A stretch of DNA of 64,000 nt from Sorghum bicolor (GCF_000003195.3 NC_012870.2:15182501-15246500), one strand, 5' to 3'. Shown: positions 11,336 to 22,735, counted from the first letter of the stretch. Translations and numbers: made by a program. The notes: generated from the sequence alone by a model not told the origin.

Positions 11336-13145
11336 TTCTTTAAATTGATTTTTCCACTCAATAATCCTACTATGAACTATAGGTGCATGAAATAGTAAAA
11401 CTTAGCCATTTGAAAAATGATATTCATATTGAATAATGTATTTTTAGACCATATCCAAAAACTAACCCAAAATTTTGAAGTCCTTGTCCACGAAACATGA
11501 TCATCCAAGTGTGGTAGAAGTGACTTTTAATTATATAAAACTCAAACGAAATCAGAAAATTACGAAACTTGTTGAGGTGTCATGTTATCACATGAGGAGC
11601 CTATGATAAAAATTTGAAACAAATTGGAGCAAGTTATGATGTCAGATGTACAAAACCCAAACACTTGCGCATGTGATCATGTTGCAAATGTCTGGTTTTT
11701 GTCCATCTGATACTGTAACTGCTCCAAACTTTCTCAAATTTTTTCTATAGGGTCCACATGTGATAACATGACACCTCAAAAAGTTTAGTGATTTTTTGAC
11801 TTTTTTTCTATATTTCATTAATTAATTTCTTAAAATTGATTTTTCCACTCAATAATCCTACTATGAACTATAGGTGCATGAAATAGTAAAACTTAGCCAT
11901 TTGAAAAATAATATTCATGTTGAATAATGTATTTTTAGACCATATCCAAAAACTAACCCAAAATTTTGAAGTCCTTGTCCACGAAACATGATCATCCAAG
12001 TGTGGTAGAAGTGACTTTTAATTATATAAAACTCAAACGAAATCAGAAAATTACGAAACTTGTTGAGGTGTCATGTTATCACATGAGGAGCCTATGATAA
12101 AAATTTGAAACAAATTGGAGCAAGTTATGATGTCAGATGTACAAAACCCAAACACTTGCGCATGTGATCACATGTGATCATATTGGAAATGTGTGGTTTT
12201 TGTTCATCTGATACTGCAACTTGATCTAAACTTTCTCAAATTTTTTGTATAGAGTCCACATGTGATAACATTAAACCTCAAAAAGTTTTGTGATTTTTTG
12301 ACTTTTTTTGCTATATTTCATTAATTAATTTCTTTAAATTGATTTTTCCGCTACATAATCCTACTATGAACTATAGGTGCATGAAATAGTAAAACTTAGC
12401 CATTCAAAAAATAATATTCATATCAAATAATGTATTTTTAGACCATATCCAAAAACTAATCCAAAATTTTGAAGTCCTTGTCCACGGAACATGATCATAC
12501 AAGTGTGGTAGAAGTGATTTTTAATTTTATAAAACTCAAACAAAATAAGAAAAAGTACAAAACTTGTTGAGGTGTCATGTTATCATATGAGGAGCCTATG
12601 ATAAAATTTTGAAAAAAATTGAAGCAAGTTATGATGTTAGATGTACAAAACCCAAACACTTCCGCATGTGATCACATGCGATCATATTGGAAATGTGTGG
12701 GTTTTGTTCATCTGATACTGCAACTTCCTCCAAACTATCTTAAATTTTTTTTATAGCTTCCACATGTGATAACATGACACCTCGTCAAGTTTCGTAATTT
12801 TCCGACTTTGTTTGAATTTTATAAAATTAAAAACCACCTATACCACACCTGGATGGTCATGTTCTATGGATAAAGACGTCAAAATTTTGGGTGAGTTTCT
12901 GAAAATGACCTTAAAATAGACTCTCCAACATGAATATCATTTTTTGAATGACTATGTTTCATTATTTGATGCACCTGCAGTTCAAAGTAGGATTCTGCGG
13001 TGGAAAATACAATTAAAGAAATTAATTAACAAAATATAGCAAAAAGGGTCACAAAATCACGAAAGTTTTTAAGGTTCACTCTTATTGCATGTGGAGGCTA
13101 TGAAAAAAGTTTGAGGAAGTTTGGAGCAAGTGATGACATCGAATG
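11336..13145. repeat. Three tandem ~0.5-kb units, each internally palindromic, plus an inverted partial unit
   Basis: The string GATTTTTCCACTCAATAATC recurs at 11347, 11838 and 12341 (periods 491 and 503), and the units are close copies. Within each unit, text such as TCATGTTATCACATGAGGAG returns inverted as CCACATGTGATAACATGACA about 180 bp later, so each unit can fold back. From about 12770 to 13145 the arrangement runs in reverse orientation relative to the unit. No coding potential is seen. Confidence 0.85.
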
Positions 13146-13186
13146 TCTAAAACCTAAATTCAAATTTCAAAAATAAAAAATTTTGT

Positions 13187-13500
13187 CTTTGCCGACTGCC
13201 TAACGGCTTGGCAGGTGGCAAAGGGGACGGAGTCAGTTGGCCGCCACCTTTGCCACCAGCTTTTCTTTGCCACCTGCCAGGCAGGCAACTTTGCCGACTG
13301 CCTTTCTTTGCCACCTGCCAGGCAGTCGGCAAAGGACGTCTTTGCCGACTGTCTTTCTTTGCCACCAGCCAGGATGGCTGGGCAGTCGCCAAAGAATCCT
13401 TTGCCGACTGCTTTTGAAAGCAGTCGGCAAAGAAAGTCTTTGCCGACTGCCCTGCCTTTGGCAGGTGGCAAAGGATTTTAGCAGTCGGCAAAGCCCAGTT
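13187..13500. repeat. Right subterminal repeat array of the CACTA element
   Basis: Alternating direct and inverted copies of CTTTGCCGACTGCC and GGCAGTCGGCAAAG alternate with TTTGCCACCTGCC. This mirrors the left array and ends about 15 bp before the terminal CTGTAGTG. Confidence 0.85.
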
Positions 13501-13800
13501 TTCTGTAGTGTTGGATTCTTCCATTCCTGGTCCTCCTGGGATCTTCATCTCGTCATCGAGCATATGCATCGCCGGAGACTGACGAGATCGACAGGGCCGC
13601 CCGCCAGGCCGCCATTAACTTCTTCGACGACCGTTGATGCGCGCGCTCTTATCTGCTGCATGCTTGCAAGGATCTGCATCCACACCAGAACCTCAGGGTT
13701 AAGAAAAGGTCGAAGGCAGTAAAATCAGCGAGGTTAGTTACTCTCCTGCATGCAGCCCAATATGGAAAAATGATGCTGTGGAGCTCACACAGAGATTTGT

Positions 13801-14040
13801 CCTTGTTTAGTTCATCCGAAAACCAAAAAATTTTCAAGATTCTCCATCACATCGATTTTTTCGACATATGCATGAAGCATTAAATATAGACAAAAATAAA
13901 AACTAATTGCACAGTTTAACTGTAAATCGCGAAACGAATCTTTTGATCCTAGTTAGTCCATAATTGGACAATATTTACCACAATCAAACGAAAGTGCTAC
14001 ACTAGCTAAATCCAAAATCTTTTCGTATCTAAACAAGGCC
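13801..14040. mobile_element. Tourist-like MITE (GGCCTTGTTTAGTT family)
   Basis: It begins CCTTGTTTAGTTCATCC and ends TATCTAAACAAGGCC, with the family interior (ACATCGATTTTTTCGACATATGCA, then AAAACTAATTGCACAG). The left two bases of the family end are changed. Confidence 0.8.
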
Positions 14041-14094
14041 TAAGTAGATCCTATAAGGCTACCATGACAATCTGACAGGAAATGACACTTATCA

Positions 14095-14340
14095 TAAGCA
14101 AAGCATTTGACGTGGACCTCATCGAGGATTGACATGACAGATTCGAGGTGCTTAGAGATGACTCCCGTCGCCCTAATATAACTTGACCAGTGTGTATGGT
14201 ACGGTGTTGCCAAAAGTGTATCAAGGTTTTGATAGAACAGTAGAGCAGTAAGCATACTGAAGTCAGGTGAACATGGGGTTAAAAAAAATTTGACAGCGCA
14301 CGGTAGAAGTTGCAAACCTGATATATATTGGGACGCTTGA
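14095..14340. repeat. Diverged duplicate segment, copy 1
   Basis: This stretch shares long blocks with 15205-15412 in the same orientation, such as TCGAGGATTGACATG, GCAGTAAGCATACTGAAGT and TTGACAGCG then GGTAGAAGTTGC. On the minus strand both copies read protein-like text around LDTLLATPY or LDALLAAPY followed by a MSILD motif, but neither is an intact gene. Confidence 0.65.
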
Positions 14341-14904
14341 GCATATAGGATACTTCTTAAGGCAAGAGACTGAATGAGGTTTTGGGGATTTTTTTTTGGG
14401 ACGGCCGCCTTTGAAAGGTGAGACATAGTGCCTCAATTTTCGTTTCGCATAAGGAGACACTATGTTGGAGGTGGGACATACCAGGTTGGGCCTTGTTTCT
14501 TGTACCTACCTGCCCGTGTTTTTTGGATATGGAAACAACTTCTTGCCTTGCGTGGCTGTACACAAACAACCCTGATGAGTAAAGATATGTGCTGTGTAAA
14601 ATAAGAGGTGAGTAAACCACATCTAGAGTTGTATGATGTAGTAACTTCTTTTTTTAGCAAAGTATGATGGAATTGCTTGTGCATGCTGATTTAATTTTTT
14701 TTCTGGAATGTTGCTGGGCTCTGGATCGTTGGAGTGGTCAATCTATTACGAGTGTATGGCGTGGGCCGATGACGTGTGTGTGTGGGCCTCTAACTAGTTG
14801 GGCTTAGAAGTATGAAGCAGTGTGGTAGTAGGAAACATAACCCACCGGTGTTATAGCGATTGGAGGACAATGAATTGAATGAATGAATCATCCCCCAATC
14901 TTGA

Positions 14905-15127
14905 ACCATTTTACAAAATGGTTAAGATATCCTGTCACATTGAATCTTATGGTATATGCATAAAAAAATAAATATATATAAAAATTAATTAATTGAACAA
15001 TTCATTAATTTGTAAGATGAATTTTTTAAGCCTAGTTAGTCTATGATTAGACAACAATTGTTAAATACAAATAAAAATACTATAGTAATATTTTGCAAAA
15101 AAAAATCACCAACTAAACAAGAAGGCC
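14905..15127. mobile_element. Degenerate Tourist-like MITE
   Basis: The interior matches the family (TCACATTGAATCTTATGGTATATGCA, then AGCCTAGTTAGTCTATGATTAG) and the right end reads AACTAAACAAGAAGGCC. The left end is eroded. Confidence 0.6.
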
Positions 15128-15204
15128 CTATTGTCTTCTTCCAGTTCTTCCTCTTGCACTCTGCTCTTCTTCTCCCAAATTTCCCTACAAACCCTATCTG
15201 ATAG

Positions 15205-15412
15205 TCGTCGAGGATTGACATGGCTGCAAATGCATCATCGTTGAAAGATTCCTTAATATATAACTTGGCCGGCAGTGTATACGGTGCTGCCAAAAGTGCA
15301 TCTAGGTTATGCTACAACAGGAAAGCAGTAAGCATACTGAAGTGAGGTGAATATGGGTTTAAAAAAAATTGACAGCGGTAGAAGTTGCGAACCTGATGTA
15401 TACATTGGGACG
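15205..15412. repeat. Diverged duplicate segment, copy 2
   Basis: This is the partner of 14095-14340, about 1.1 kb away in direct orientation. It shares GCCAAAAGTG and AGCAGTAAGCATACTGAAGT blocks and ends just before the TIR element at 15431. Internal blocks differ by indels, so the duplication is old. Confidence 0.65.
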
Positions 15413-15430
15413 TCGTCGTCTGGGTGTGGG

Positions 15431-15969
15431 CCTTAGCAGCCAGGGTACTCGAACATGGGCACGTTCCCCGAAACGTGGAACAGGAACATCATGGAACGTC
15501 GTTCCCAAATGTGGTGGAACGCGAATCATATGCAGGAGCAATCATAGAAACGTCAGTCACAAGTGACTATGGAACTTCGTGGTGTGCGTGCATACTGCGC
15601 CATGCCCGTCCGTGAGCGGCCGGCGGCGGCGACCGGCAAAAAATATAGTTGGTGATTGACTCATTGGCTTGGACCTACAATGAGCCTTATGGTTGGAGTT
15701 GGACAGCCCAAAATGAAACAAAATATACAACAGTAAACTATACCACGCTAGGAATCGAACTCATTTGGTTTAAAACAACACGTAAAACTACCTGAGCCAA
15801 CCACCACGTCCTAGACACACGTTCCTTTGGAAAGTGGAACGCGTTCCGCAACTTAAAGGAACGGGACGAAGCTGTATACCCCCTACGTTTCAGAGTTTAT
15901 GAGAATGTCGTACCACGTACCACGTTCCCGTACTACGTACCCTATGTTCTAGGAACTTGGCTGCTAAGG
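15431..15969. mobile_element. TIR element with CCTTAGCAGCCA ends
   Basis: The left end is CCTTAGCAGCCAGGGTACTC and the right end, read inverted, is CCTTAGCAGCCAAGTTCCTA. The subterminal sequence carries repeated GGAACGT-like text on both sides. There is no coding region. I could not define a target duplication, so the superfamily (hAT or Mutator-like) is open. A tRNA-like segment lies inside at about 15746-15814 on the minus strand. Confidence 0.65.
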
Positions 15970-16442
15970 TCTGGGCATATGATAATTCTTAAGTTGCTCG
16001 GGTCATCATATGCAGATTTTGGACACGGGTATTATTGAGTCACGGAGGTGGTATACCCTAGTATGGGATTAATATACCGCTAAAAAGTTTTTTTACATCT
16101 TAATGGTCTCAAATAAAAAAACTTAAAACTAAAATTTTCTCACCTTAAGCTACAATTTTCATATAAAAGATATCTTTGCACGACGCCATACAAAAAATAT
16201 ATGTTTTTTCTAAGATACTAGGAGGATTCTCCACGCATTACCGTAGGTATGAAGAAGGAATATAAATAGGTTAGAATGTGTCTTGCATAGTTTGGACAAC
16301 TTGTATATTCATAGAAATAGATAACTTGCTGATGTGGACACTACAATTACATGAGTTAGTAGATTTTAATTGTGTGTGATAGTGGATTGCCTAATTGGAT
16401 AGCTTGCATGTTGAGAGTAGGTAGTGGGGTTTTACTTTATAA
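15970..16442. other. AT-rich spacer
   Basis: No gene is visible. Text near 16083-16220 resembles text near 17830-17960 (CTCAAATAAAAA followed by CTTAAAAC or CTTCGAAACC), suggesting shared ancient repeat ancestry. Confidence 0.3.
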
Positions 16443-16717
16443 GAGCATCTCCAAGAGATTGGCTAAAATGAGTAGCTAAATTCTAATGTTTAGCCATTTT
16501 GTAAAATAGATAACTTCTTAAAAAAGAAGAGGTTTACAACAGCCTTGCTATCAGATAGCCAGTGTCAGTGGTTGGCTATATATGGCAACGAAAATTAAGG
16601 GATAACAAATTTTCTATTTTACAAAACCAAATAGCACATATGTTGGAGGTTATTTTTCTACTATAAAAGTTCTAAAAAGCCTCCATAATAAGAATAGCAA
16701 AGCGGTTGGAGTTGCTC
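16443..16717. mobile_element. Tourist-like MITE (GAGCATCTCCAA family)
   Basis: The ends GAGCATCTCCAAGAG and GGTTGGAGTTGCTC are inverted copies, flanked by TAA on both sides (16440-16442 and 16718-16720). The same element occurs in the opposite orientation at 56190-56465 in an alpha-SNAP intron. Confidence 0.88.
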
Positions 16718-18241
16718 TAAGAGTACTAGGTGATTGATATAAAACTCCAATTTTGAATAAGTTCTCTATGAAAGTATGAAATAATAATAATAAGTTAAGA
16801 AATCAGAACGGCATGCTGATAACAATATGTGTATAAACGAATAGAAATCATACAAGGTGTCGTAAACATAAACGAACCGTCACCTAGGTGGCGTTCACTC
16901 ACTGGCTTAGAGCTGATTAGAAAAGGACTCCCTTGCCGTGAAGAATTACATAAAGAAAGAAAAAAAACACATACACAAGGAGTTGAATTAAAATTAAAAA
17001 AACCTAAAAAAATAAAAAAACTACTGACGACCTTATCCTATCCCTTCCGTGGGACATGCGAATCTTCTCCACCGCTCGAAAAATTCCATCATTGCTGCTT
17101 TTCCTAGCACAAGGCGCGACAACAGGCTCCCCTTCTATCTCTTCCTATGCCGGCCACCCTCTCGACGGATTGAAGGTCGACACAGAAGCGCGACACCAAG
17201 GCAGGACGGCCAGATGCAGACGTCGTGGAAGCTGAGTGGTCAGACATAGACACCGGTAGATCCGTAGATGGTGCGGATGCAGACTGGTAGTGCAGAGGCG
17301 GACCCAGCTGACGCCGATGGGCAGAGAAGGGCTGTCCTGAGGTTGAGTAGCCAGCGCGGACAGGGCCACAACAATGGAGGTCTCCTCTTTCCTGTTCGGC
17401 GTCGAAGAGCACGATGCAGTACGGAGATGATAGCATACACATAGCTATTTAAACACGAAGGTAGTGTGATGGTTTGGTGTCTGCTGCGGGTGTTTGCAGT
17501 GGTGGTCGAGGAATTGATGCAGAAATAAATTGGTTGGTGCACAATCGTTTATGGGGAGTCGAAGAGTTGACGGCATCCGAGTTAGGAAACGCAATGGATG
17601 ACGGGCGGAGGTGAGATGCGTTTCCCAAGAATTGATGATGCATTTCTGTTTTTCTTTTTTCTCTTGGTGCGCAAGAGAGGCTGCAGTAAGGCAAGAGTAA
17701 AAGCGGATGACGTGGCACAATGATATGTTAGAGAATGAGGCTAGTGGAGTTTTGATTTATAGGAGTTATAGATAAGATAAGCTCTGTTATGCGATTAATA
17801 TGTTGGGCAAACTTTATTTATTTCTTTGAGTATTTTAATAACCTCAAATAAAAACTTCGAAACCACAAAGCTATAGATCTCTCATCAAGAACTATATTTT
17901 TTTAATACAAAATTCACTTGATTCGATGTTGTATAAAAAGATATGAATTTTCTAAGGTAGAACATTATATTCTATTTTCTTAAGGGTATTTTAGTCTTTT
18001 CGTTGGCCCATGGAGAGTTAACGGTACTGGCTAACGGAGTTGTTAGAGTGTCAAATAGGAAATAAAAAAAATGAAAGAGGCGACGGATAGGAAAGATTTT
18101 AAGTTGGATGTCAAATAGGAAAACATAGGCTTGTTTTGGTGTCAAATAAGAAAATTTTCTTCACCCTAGGACTGTCACACCTGTTAATGTATTAACCGAA
18201 GCAAACATGTTAAGATGCTTGCGTCTGTTAATGAGATTAAG
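16718..18241. other. Unassigned sequence
   Basis: No supported gene. The part 17040-17720 is less AT-rich and has open frames of 60-110 codons on both strands, but none shows a domain, and splice structure is not apparent. It may be a fragment carried by a transposon. Confidence 0.35.
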
Positions 18242-19019
18242 CAGGGCCGTCTTAGGGGTATGGGCAGCCGGTGCGACGGCCACGGACCCATGCCAAGAGA
18301 GGGCCCATGAGTTTATGTATGTATATAATACTTATATAGTAATATATTTGGCAAAAAAAATGAAATTTTAAAGATCCATATACTAATCATAAGTAATTAA
18401 TCAGAAATTAGCTTGCATCATTTTCTATTCTGATATTCAGCTACTCCCAATTGCTTCCAACATATGCTGTAAGTTAATTTTTATTACTAGTACTGTATTC
18501 TTTAATTATCATATTAAGGTCTTATTTGAAATGACACCTCTTCCGAAGCACTTGGGTAGAACTGTAGAAGCCACAAATTATAGCCTGTCATTCAATTTCA
18601 AAAACGGCTCTAGCTCCTCTAGTGTTCACCAGAAAACAAATCATCCTCCTAAAGTGATTGGCTCAGAGCTGATGCCACAGTCAGAGTCACTCCCATTACT
18701 CCCTCCATCCTAAATTATAAGTTTTCAAGAATCTTGGAGAGTCAAACTATCCTAAATTTGACTTTTTATATAATAAAATAATAATTATTATGATAACAAT
18801 TAAGTATCATTACATTCTTCCTTATTTATATTTTCATTATGTTATACGTCTTAGTGTTTTTCTCTATAATTTTGGTCAAATTTGAAAATGCTTTGACTCT
18901 CCAAGATTTTTGAAATGACTTATAATTTAGAATGGAGAAAGTTGATTGTAAAAGATTAGTTTGCTAGGCTCTTGCTACTCGCTTGCCCAAGGGCCTTTGG
19001 AATTCTTGAGACGGCCCTG
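18242..19019. mobile_element. TIR element with CAGGGCCGTCT ends (hAT-like)
   Basis: The ends CAGGGCCGTCTTA and TGAGACGGCCCTG are inverted copies. ATTAAG flanks both sides (18236-18241 and 19020-19025), which may be part of an 8-bp hAT duplication with changes. A Stowaway-like MITE is nested inside at 18699-18941. No transposase frame is present. Confidence 0.7.
18699..18941. mobile_element. Stowaway-like MITE nested in the 18242-19019 element
   Basis: The left end is CTCCCTCCATCCTAAATTAT after a TA dinucleotide. The right end reads ATAATTTAGAATGGAGAAAG, the inverse with changes. The CTCCCTCC start and TA target are typical of Stowaway (Tc1/Mariner) MITEs. Confidence 0.8.
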
Positions 19020-19573
19020 ATTAAGTAGCTTAAGTCATCTGTTAATGTGATATTAACCAAGAATCCGAGACGGTCACGATGCCCACATTAAAAAAAAAGC
19101 AGATTAAACGTGATCGTTTGCTAGAGGCACGCCATCCCGCATCAGTTAATCCAACAAAGTCATCTTTGAAGACCTGCATAGCAGTAGCGAAATGTAACTT
19201 TTTTAAAGAAAAACATTAAAACAAAAAGGGCCTGCCAGAACCATAAGCACTTGCGTTTGTGGGCGTGGGGGTGCAAGAGTCCAACGGGCGTCGTCAGAGG
19301 TGGAACCCGAAACAAAAAAGGAGCCAGATTTTAGTAACTCAGGCACGGGTAAAGTTAATTTTACCTTAAAGGCATATGTCTTTATTCTCTCACTCATTTG
19401 ATTCGCTTTAAAAAGTATACAAACACATATCTCAATACGAAACTGCTTTGAGATGTGTGTTTGCACACTTCTCAAAACGAATTCAATGGGTGGAAGAATG
19501 AGGGTATATGCCCTGAAGGCTTAAAAAAAACCACCTCTCCGACGGCTCCAATACTTTTGACGCCCAACTCTTT

Positions 19574-19894
19574 GGACCTGTTTAGATTTGAAATTTTTTA
19601 GTTTAAAGAGAATTTTTTTTGTAGAATTGGAGGCTAAGAACTAAACGGGGCTAAAAAATTTTAGGACTAAAATTTTAGGCTGCAACTATGCATGCACTCC
19701 CATAGAAGCCTACCAATGATAACTGCAAATGCTTGCAGCTCAAGTTGTCATTGGTGGGCTTCCATGAGAGTGCGTGCACAGTTGTAGCCCAAAATTTTGG
19801 CCACAAAATTTTTTGGCTCCGTTTAGTTCTTAGGCCCCAATTCCACAAAAAATTTTCTCTTTACGCCAAAAAAAATTCAAATGTAAATAGGCCC
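19574..19894. mobile_element. Foldback MITE with GGACCTGTTTAG ends
   Basis: The outer ends GGACCTGTTTAGATTTGAA and TTCAAATGTAAATAGGCCC are inverted, flanked by TTT on both sides. The interior is also palindromic: GGCTGCAACTATGCATGCAC returns as GTGCGTGCACAGTTGTAGCC. The whole element could fold into one long hairpin. Confidence 0.75.
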
Positions 19895-20548
19895 TTTGTT
19901 TTTCTGTTTTCAATCGGTTTTCCGGCCGCAGGCTGCACGGACGCGGGCCTTCGCGCACATCGCCCCCATCGGCACCACCATCGCGCGCGGGCGTACCTGC
20001 AGGCTGCAGCAGCAGCATCGCGGATGCTGCGCGCGCTACCCACTGTCGCGAATGCCTGCCCGGAACTTGCATTGAGCCCCGCCGTGGGAGCTGCGGGAGT
20101 GCCGTCGCGGGTGGTTGGGAGCCGCACTAGCTACTAGGGACTCCTGACGGACTGCAGGGAGCAGCACGTTTGGGAATTGTTTATGGTAGAAATCACTCGA
20201 TGCGTTAGATGTTAAATGGACGCACAAGATGACAGAGCAAAGTTACTGAATAATCGGGCTCCAAAAAAAAAAAGAACTACAAGAGAGCCAAGATGAAGGT
20301 AAGATGTGGTTCAAGAACTCCTTTTCTTTTAGAATACCTCCTACTATAATGACTGAAGCAGGGTTATTTAATAAGAAACTTTAATTTAGACCATAGCGGG
20401 GCCTTGACCGTACGTGCTAGCTAGCTCCGATATCCCCTGGTTTCACCAGTTCGCGGGAACAAAGGACGGGAGCAGCTCACTCACCCTCGGTTGATAACGA
20501 CGACTCCACCTTAGAAAACTTCCTTTACTGGTTGTCTTCTATTACTAA
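19895..20548. other. Spacer with a GC-rich island
   Basis: About 19920-20150 is GC-rich with overlapping open frames up to 134 codons on the plus strand, but I recognise no domain and see no splice context. The rest is ordinary intergenic sequence. Confidence 0.3.
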
Positions 20549-20791
20549 GGTCTTGTTTAGTTCCAAAAAATTTTGCAAACTATAAATAATACCACTTTCA
20601 TTTGTATTTGACAAATATTATTCAATTATGGATTAACTAGCCTTAAAAGATTCATCTCGTCAATTCCGACCAAACTGTGCAATTAGTTTTTATTTTTATC
20701 TATATTTAATACTTCATGCATACGTCTAAAGATTCGATGTGACGGGGAATCTGAAAAATTTTACAAAATTTTTAGGTAACTAAACAAGGCC
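20549..20791. mobile_element. Tourist-like MITE (GGCCTTGTTTAGTT family)
   Basis: It begins GGTCTTGTTTAGTTCC and ends GTAACTAAACAAGGCC, with TAA flanking both sides (CTAA before, TAATAA after). Confidence 0.85.
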
Positions 20792-21047
20792 TAATAATGT
20801 AAATCACTTTTAGATGATAGAGATGGCTTGAGACCATAGTCTGGGTCCTGGGTAAAATGTGATAGTGGCACGCCTTGTGCCGCTAACTTATGTTATAATT
20901 GTTCTTATCTAATTTAATGAAAACTGGTAATGGATCTTTAAAAAAAAAGCCAAGTTCCACTCTGACAACAGACGAGCTTACCTTCCCTTATTAAACGCCC
21001 GCCGCGTAACAGCGTTAATTGTACAGGCTCTAATATCGGGCGTTTTA

Positions 21048-21394
21048 GGCCCTGTTTAGTTCCCCACCTAAAATTTTTTCATCCATCCCATCGAATCTTT
21101 AGACACATGCATGGAACATTAAATATAGATAAAAAACTAAACTAATTACACAGTTTAGTTGAGAATCGCGAGACGAATTTTTTAAGCCTAGTTACTCCAT
21201 GATTAGCCTTAAGTGCTACAGTAACCCACATATGCTAATGACAGATTAATTATGCTTAATAAATTTGTCTTACAGTTTCCTGACGAGCTATGTAATGTGT
21301 TTTTTTATTAGTTTCAAAAAAACCATCCCGACATCCTTCCGACATATTCGATGTGACATCCAAAAAAATTTTCATCCTCAATCTAAACAGGCCC
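21048..21394. mobile_element. Tourist-like MITE, longer variant
   Basis: The ends are GGCCCTGTTTAGTTCC and AATCTAAACAGGCCC, flanked by TTA on both sides. It is about 100 bp longer than the other members because of an extra AT-rich central segment (about 21200-21330). Confidence 0.8.
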
Positions 21395-21419
21395 TTAGAC
21401 TTCGAAGTAGATCATCGTC

Positions 21420-21790
21420 ACTCCGGCAATGAATCGAGGAAATCAGGGCCGAAGACGTTTGTCCCGTGTTGGATCGGAGCGGTCAAACAAATTAAAGACG
21501 AACTGTGCGTACGTAGAGATAACGCGATGAGGTTACCGCTGACGCGTGGTTCACGTGGCGCTCCTACTATATCACGATGGACCGAGTCCAGAAGACGCCG
21601 AACCCAGGCCATGCTAGCTGTTGCAGACACACGGCCACGGCTCGATACGGCGTTCAACGTGACTGAGCCGGCCGGCCGAAGAGCTAGCTAGCGCTCTGGA
21701 TGGCAGCGGATGCCATGCCCGATCAGGCTACCTAGGTTCTGTCATCACATCATCCATTCAATATATTCGCTTGAGATTATCTGTTAAATA
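21420..21790 (+). repeat. Upstream duplicate of the OSC promoter region, copy A
   Basis: This stretch shares blocks in the same order with 22265-22735: GGCAATGAATCG, GGTCAAACAAATTAAAGAC, CTGTGCGTACGTA, TATCACGATGGACC, AGAAGACGCCGA, GCAGCGGATGCCA and CAGGTTCTGTC-like text. The copies differ by many substitutions and indels, so the duplication is not recent. It may be the remains of a tandem OSC neighbour's promoter. Confidence 0.65.
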
Positions 21791-22030
21791 ATATTTTTTT
21801 TCTTATAACAAATCAGCGACTACTACTAAAACGTGTGATATATAGCAGGACTATAAAACGAGAGTAATTTGGTCTCAATGAAATATGGGCATAATAATCG
21901 ATCGGTTCGTGCAACAAAGAGAGAGGCGGCTGTATGGGATGGAGGAGCGATAATTGCGTAGCCTGGTGATTGTGGTGTATAGAAAAACCAGGAAAAACCG
22001 GACGGACGAACGTGGGATCAGCTGAGCTAG

Positions 22031-22235
22031 GGCACTCACAATGCAGACTCTATCATAGAGTCTAAAGTTATTTATTACCTCGAACGATGTGGACTTAGTC
22101 TAAATAAGACTTGGAGTCTTATTTTTTCTACCTCTTTCTTCAATAAATATGCTGCCACACATCAGCAAAATATCATAAATAGTATGTAATTAATTGTCTT
22201 GAATTCTGTGATAGAGTCTTGCATTGAGACTGGCC
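22031..22235. mobile_element. MITE with GGCACTCACAATG ends between the promoter copies
   Basis: The ends GGCACTCACAATGCAGACTC and GAGTCTTGCATTGAGACTGG are imperfect inverted copies, flanked by TAG on both sides (22028-22030 and 22236-22238). The size and the 3-bp target fit a Tourist-like MITE. Confidence 0.75.
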
Positions 22236-22264
22236 TAGTAGTGTGTAGCTCGCTCGCTCGGGCG

Positions 22265-22735
22265 GCCGGCAATGAATCGCGAAACAGGCCGGTCACGCGC
22301 GCTCAGGGCCGCGCCGAAGACGTCGATCGCGCGCGGTCAAACAAATTAAAGACTTACGATAGGAAAAGAACAGTGTGCGTACGTACGCACGTAGAGACAA
22401 CGCGCGCGATGAGCTAGCTGACGCTGGTCTAGCTACGTACGTGCTGCTCTTCTACTATCAGTCCACGATTCTATCACGATGGACCAGAGAGAAGACGCCG
22501 ATGCAGTGGCAGACACCACACGGGCACGGCCGATCGAGAAGAGCTGTGCATGTGGATGATGATGGCAGCGGATGCCAAGCCCGACTTGTACTGTTCTTTG
22601 ACTGAGAAGCGCTGAAAGTAATTAACACTGCAGGTTCTGTCGTCATCACCAGGGGGATCGATCATGCATATCGATCCTTCCACAGCTTTATATATATATA
22701 TATATATACATTCAGTTTGGATGAGATTACTCTAT
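22265..22735 (+). repeat. OSC-proximal duplicate of the promoter region, copy B
   Basis: This is the partner of 21420-21790. It is expanded by GC-rich and CGTACGTA-rich insertions and by a TA microsatellite near its right end. Confidence 0.65.

Larger units (their letters stand above)
9466..13510. mobile_element. Non-autonomous CACTA (En/Spm-type) transposon
   Basis: The element starts CACTACTGGAATTCTG and ends with the inverse, CAGTTTTCTGTAGTG. It is flanked by a 3-bp duplication, TTG (9463-9465 and 13511-13513). Both ends carry dense subterminal arrays of the motif TTTGCCGACTGC and its inverse GCAGTCGGCAAAG, as is typical for binding of a CACTA transposase. Inside are the 3' exons of a transposon protein on the minus strand and about 1.8 kb of repeats. 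No full transposase is present, so mobility would need an autonomous partner. Confidence 0.92.

Noticed and set aside
17104..17720. Minus-strand open frames up to 112 codons
   Set aside because: They overlap in several frames, lack domains and lie among transposon remnants.
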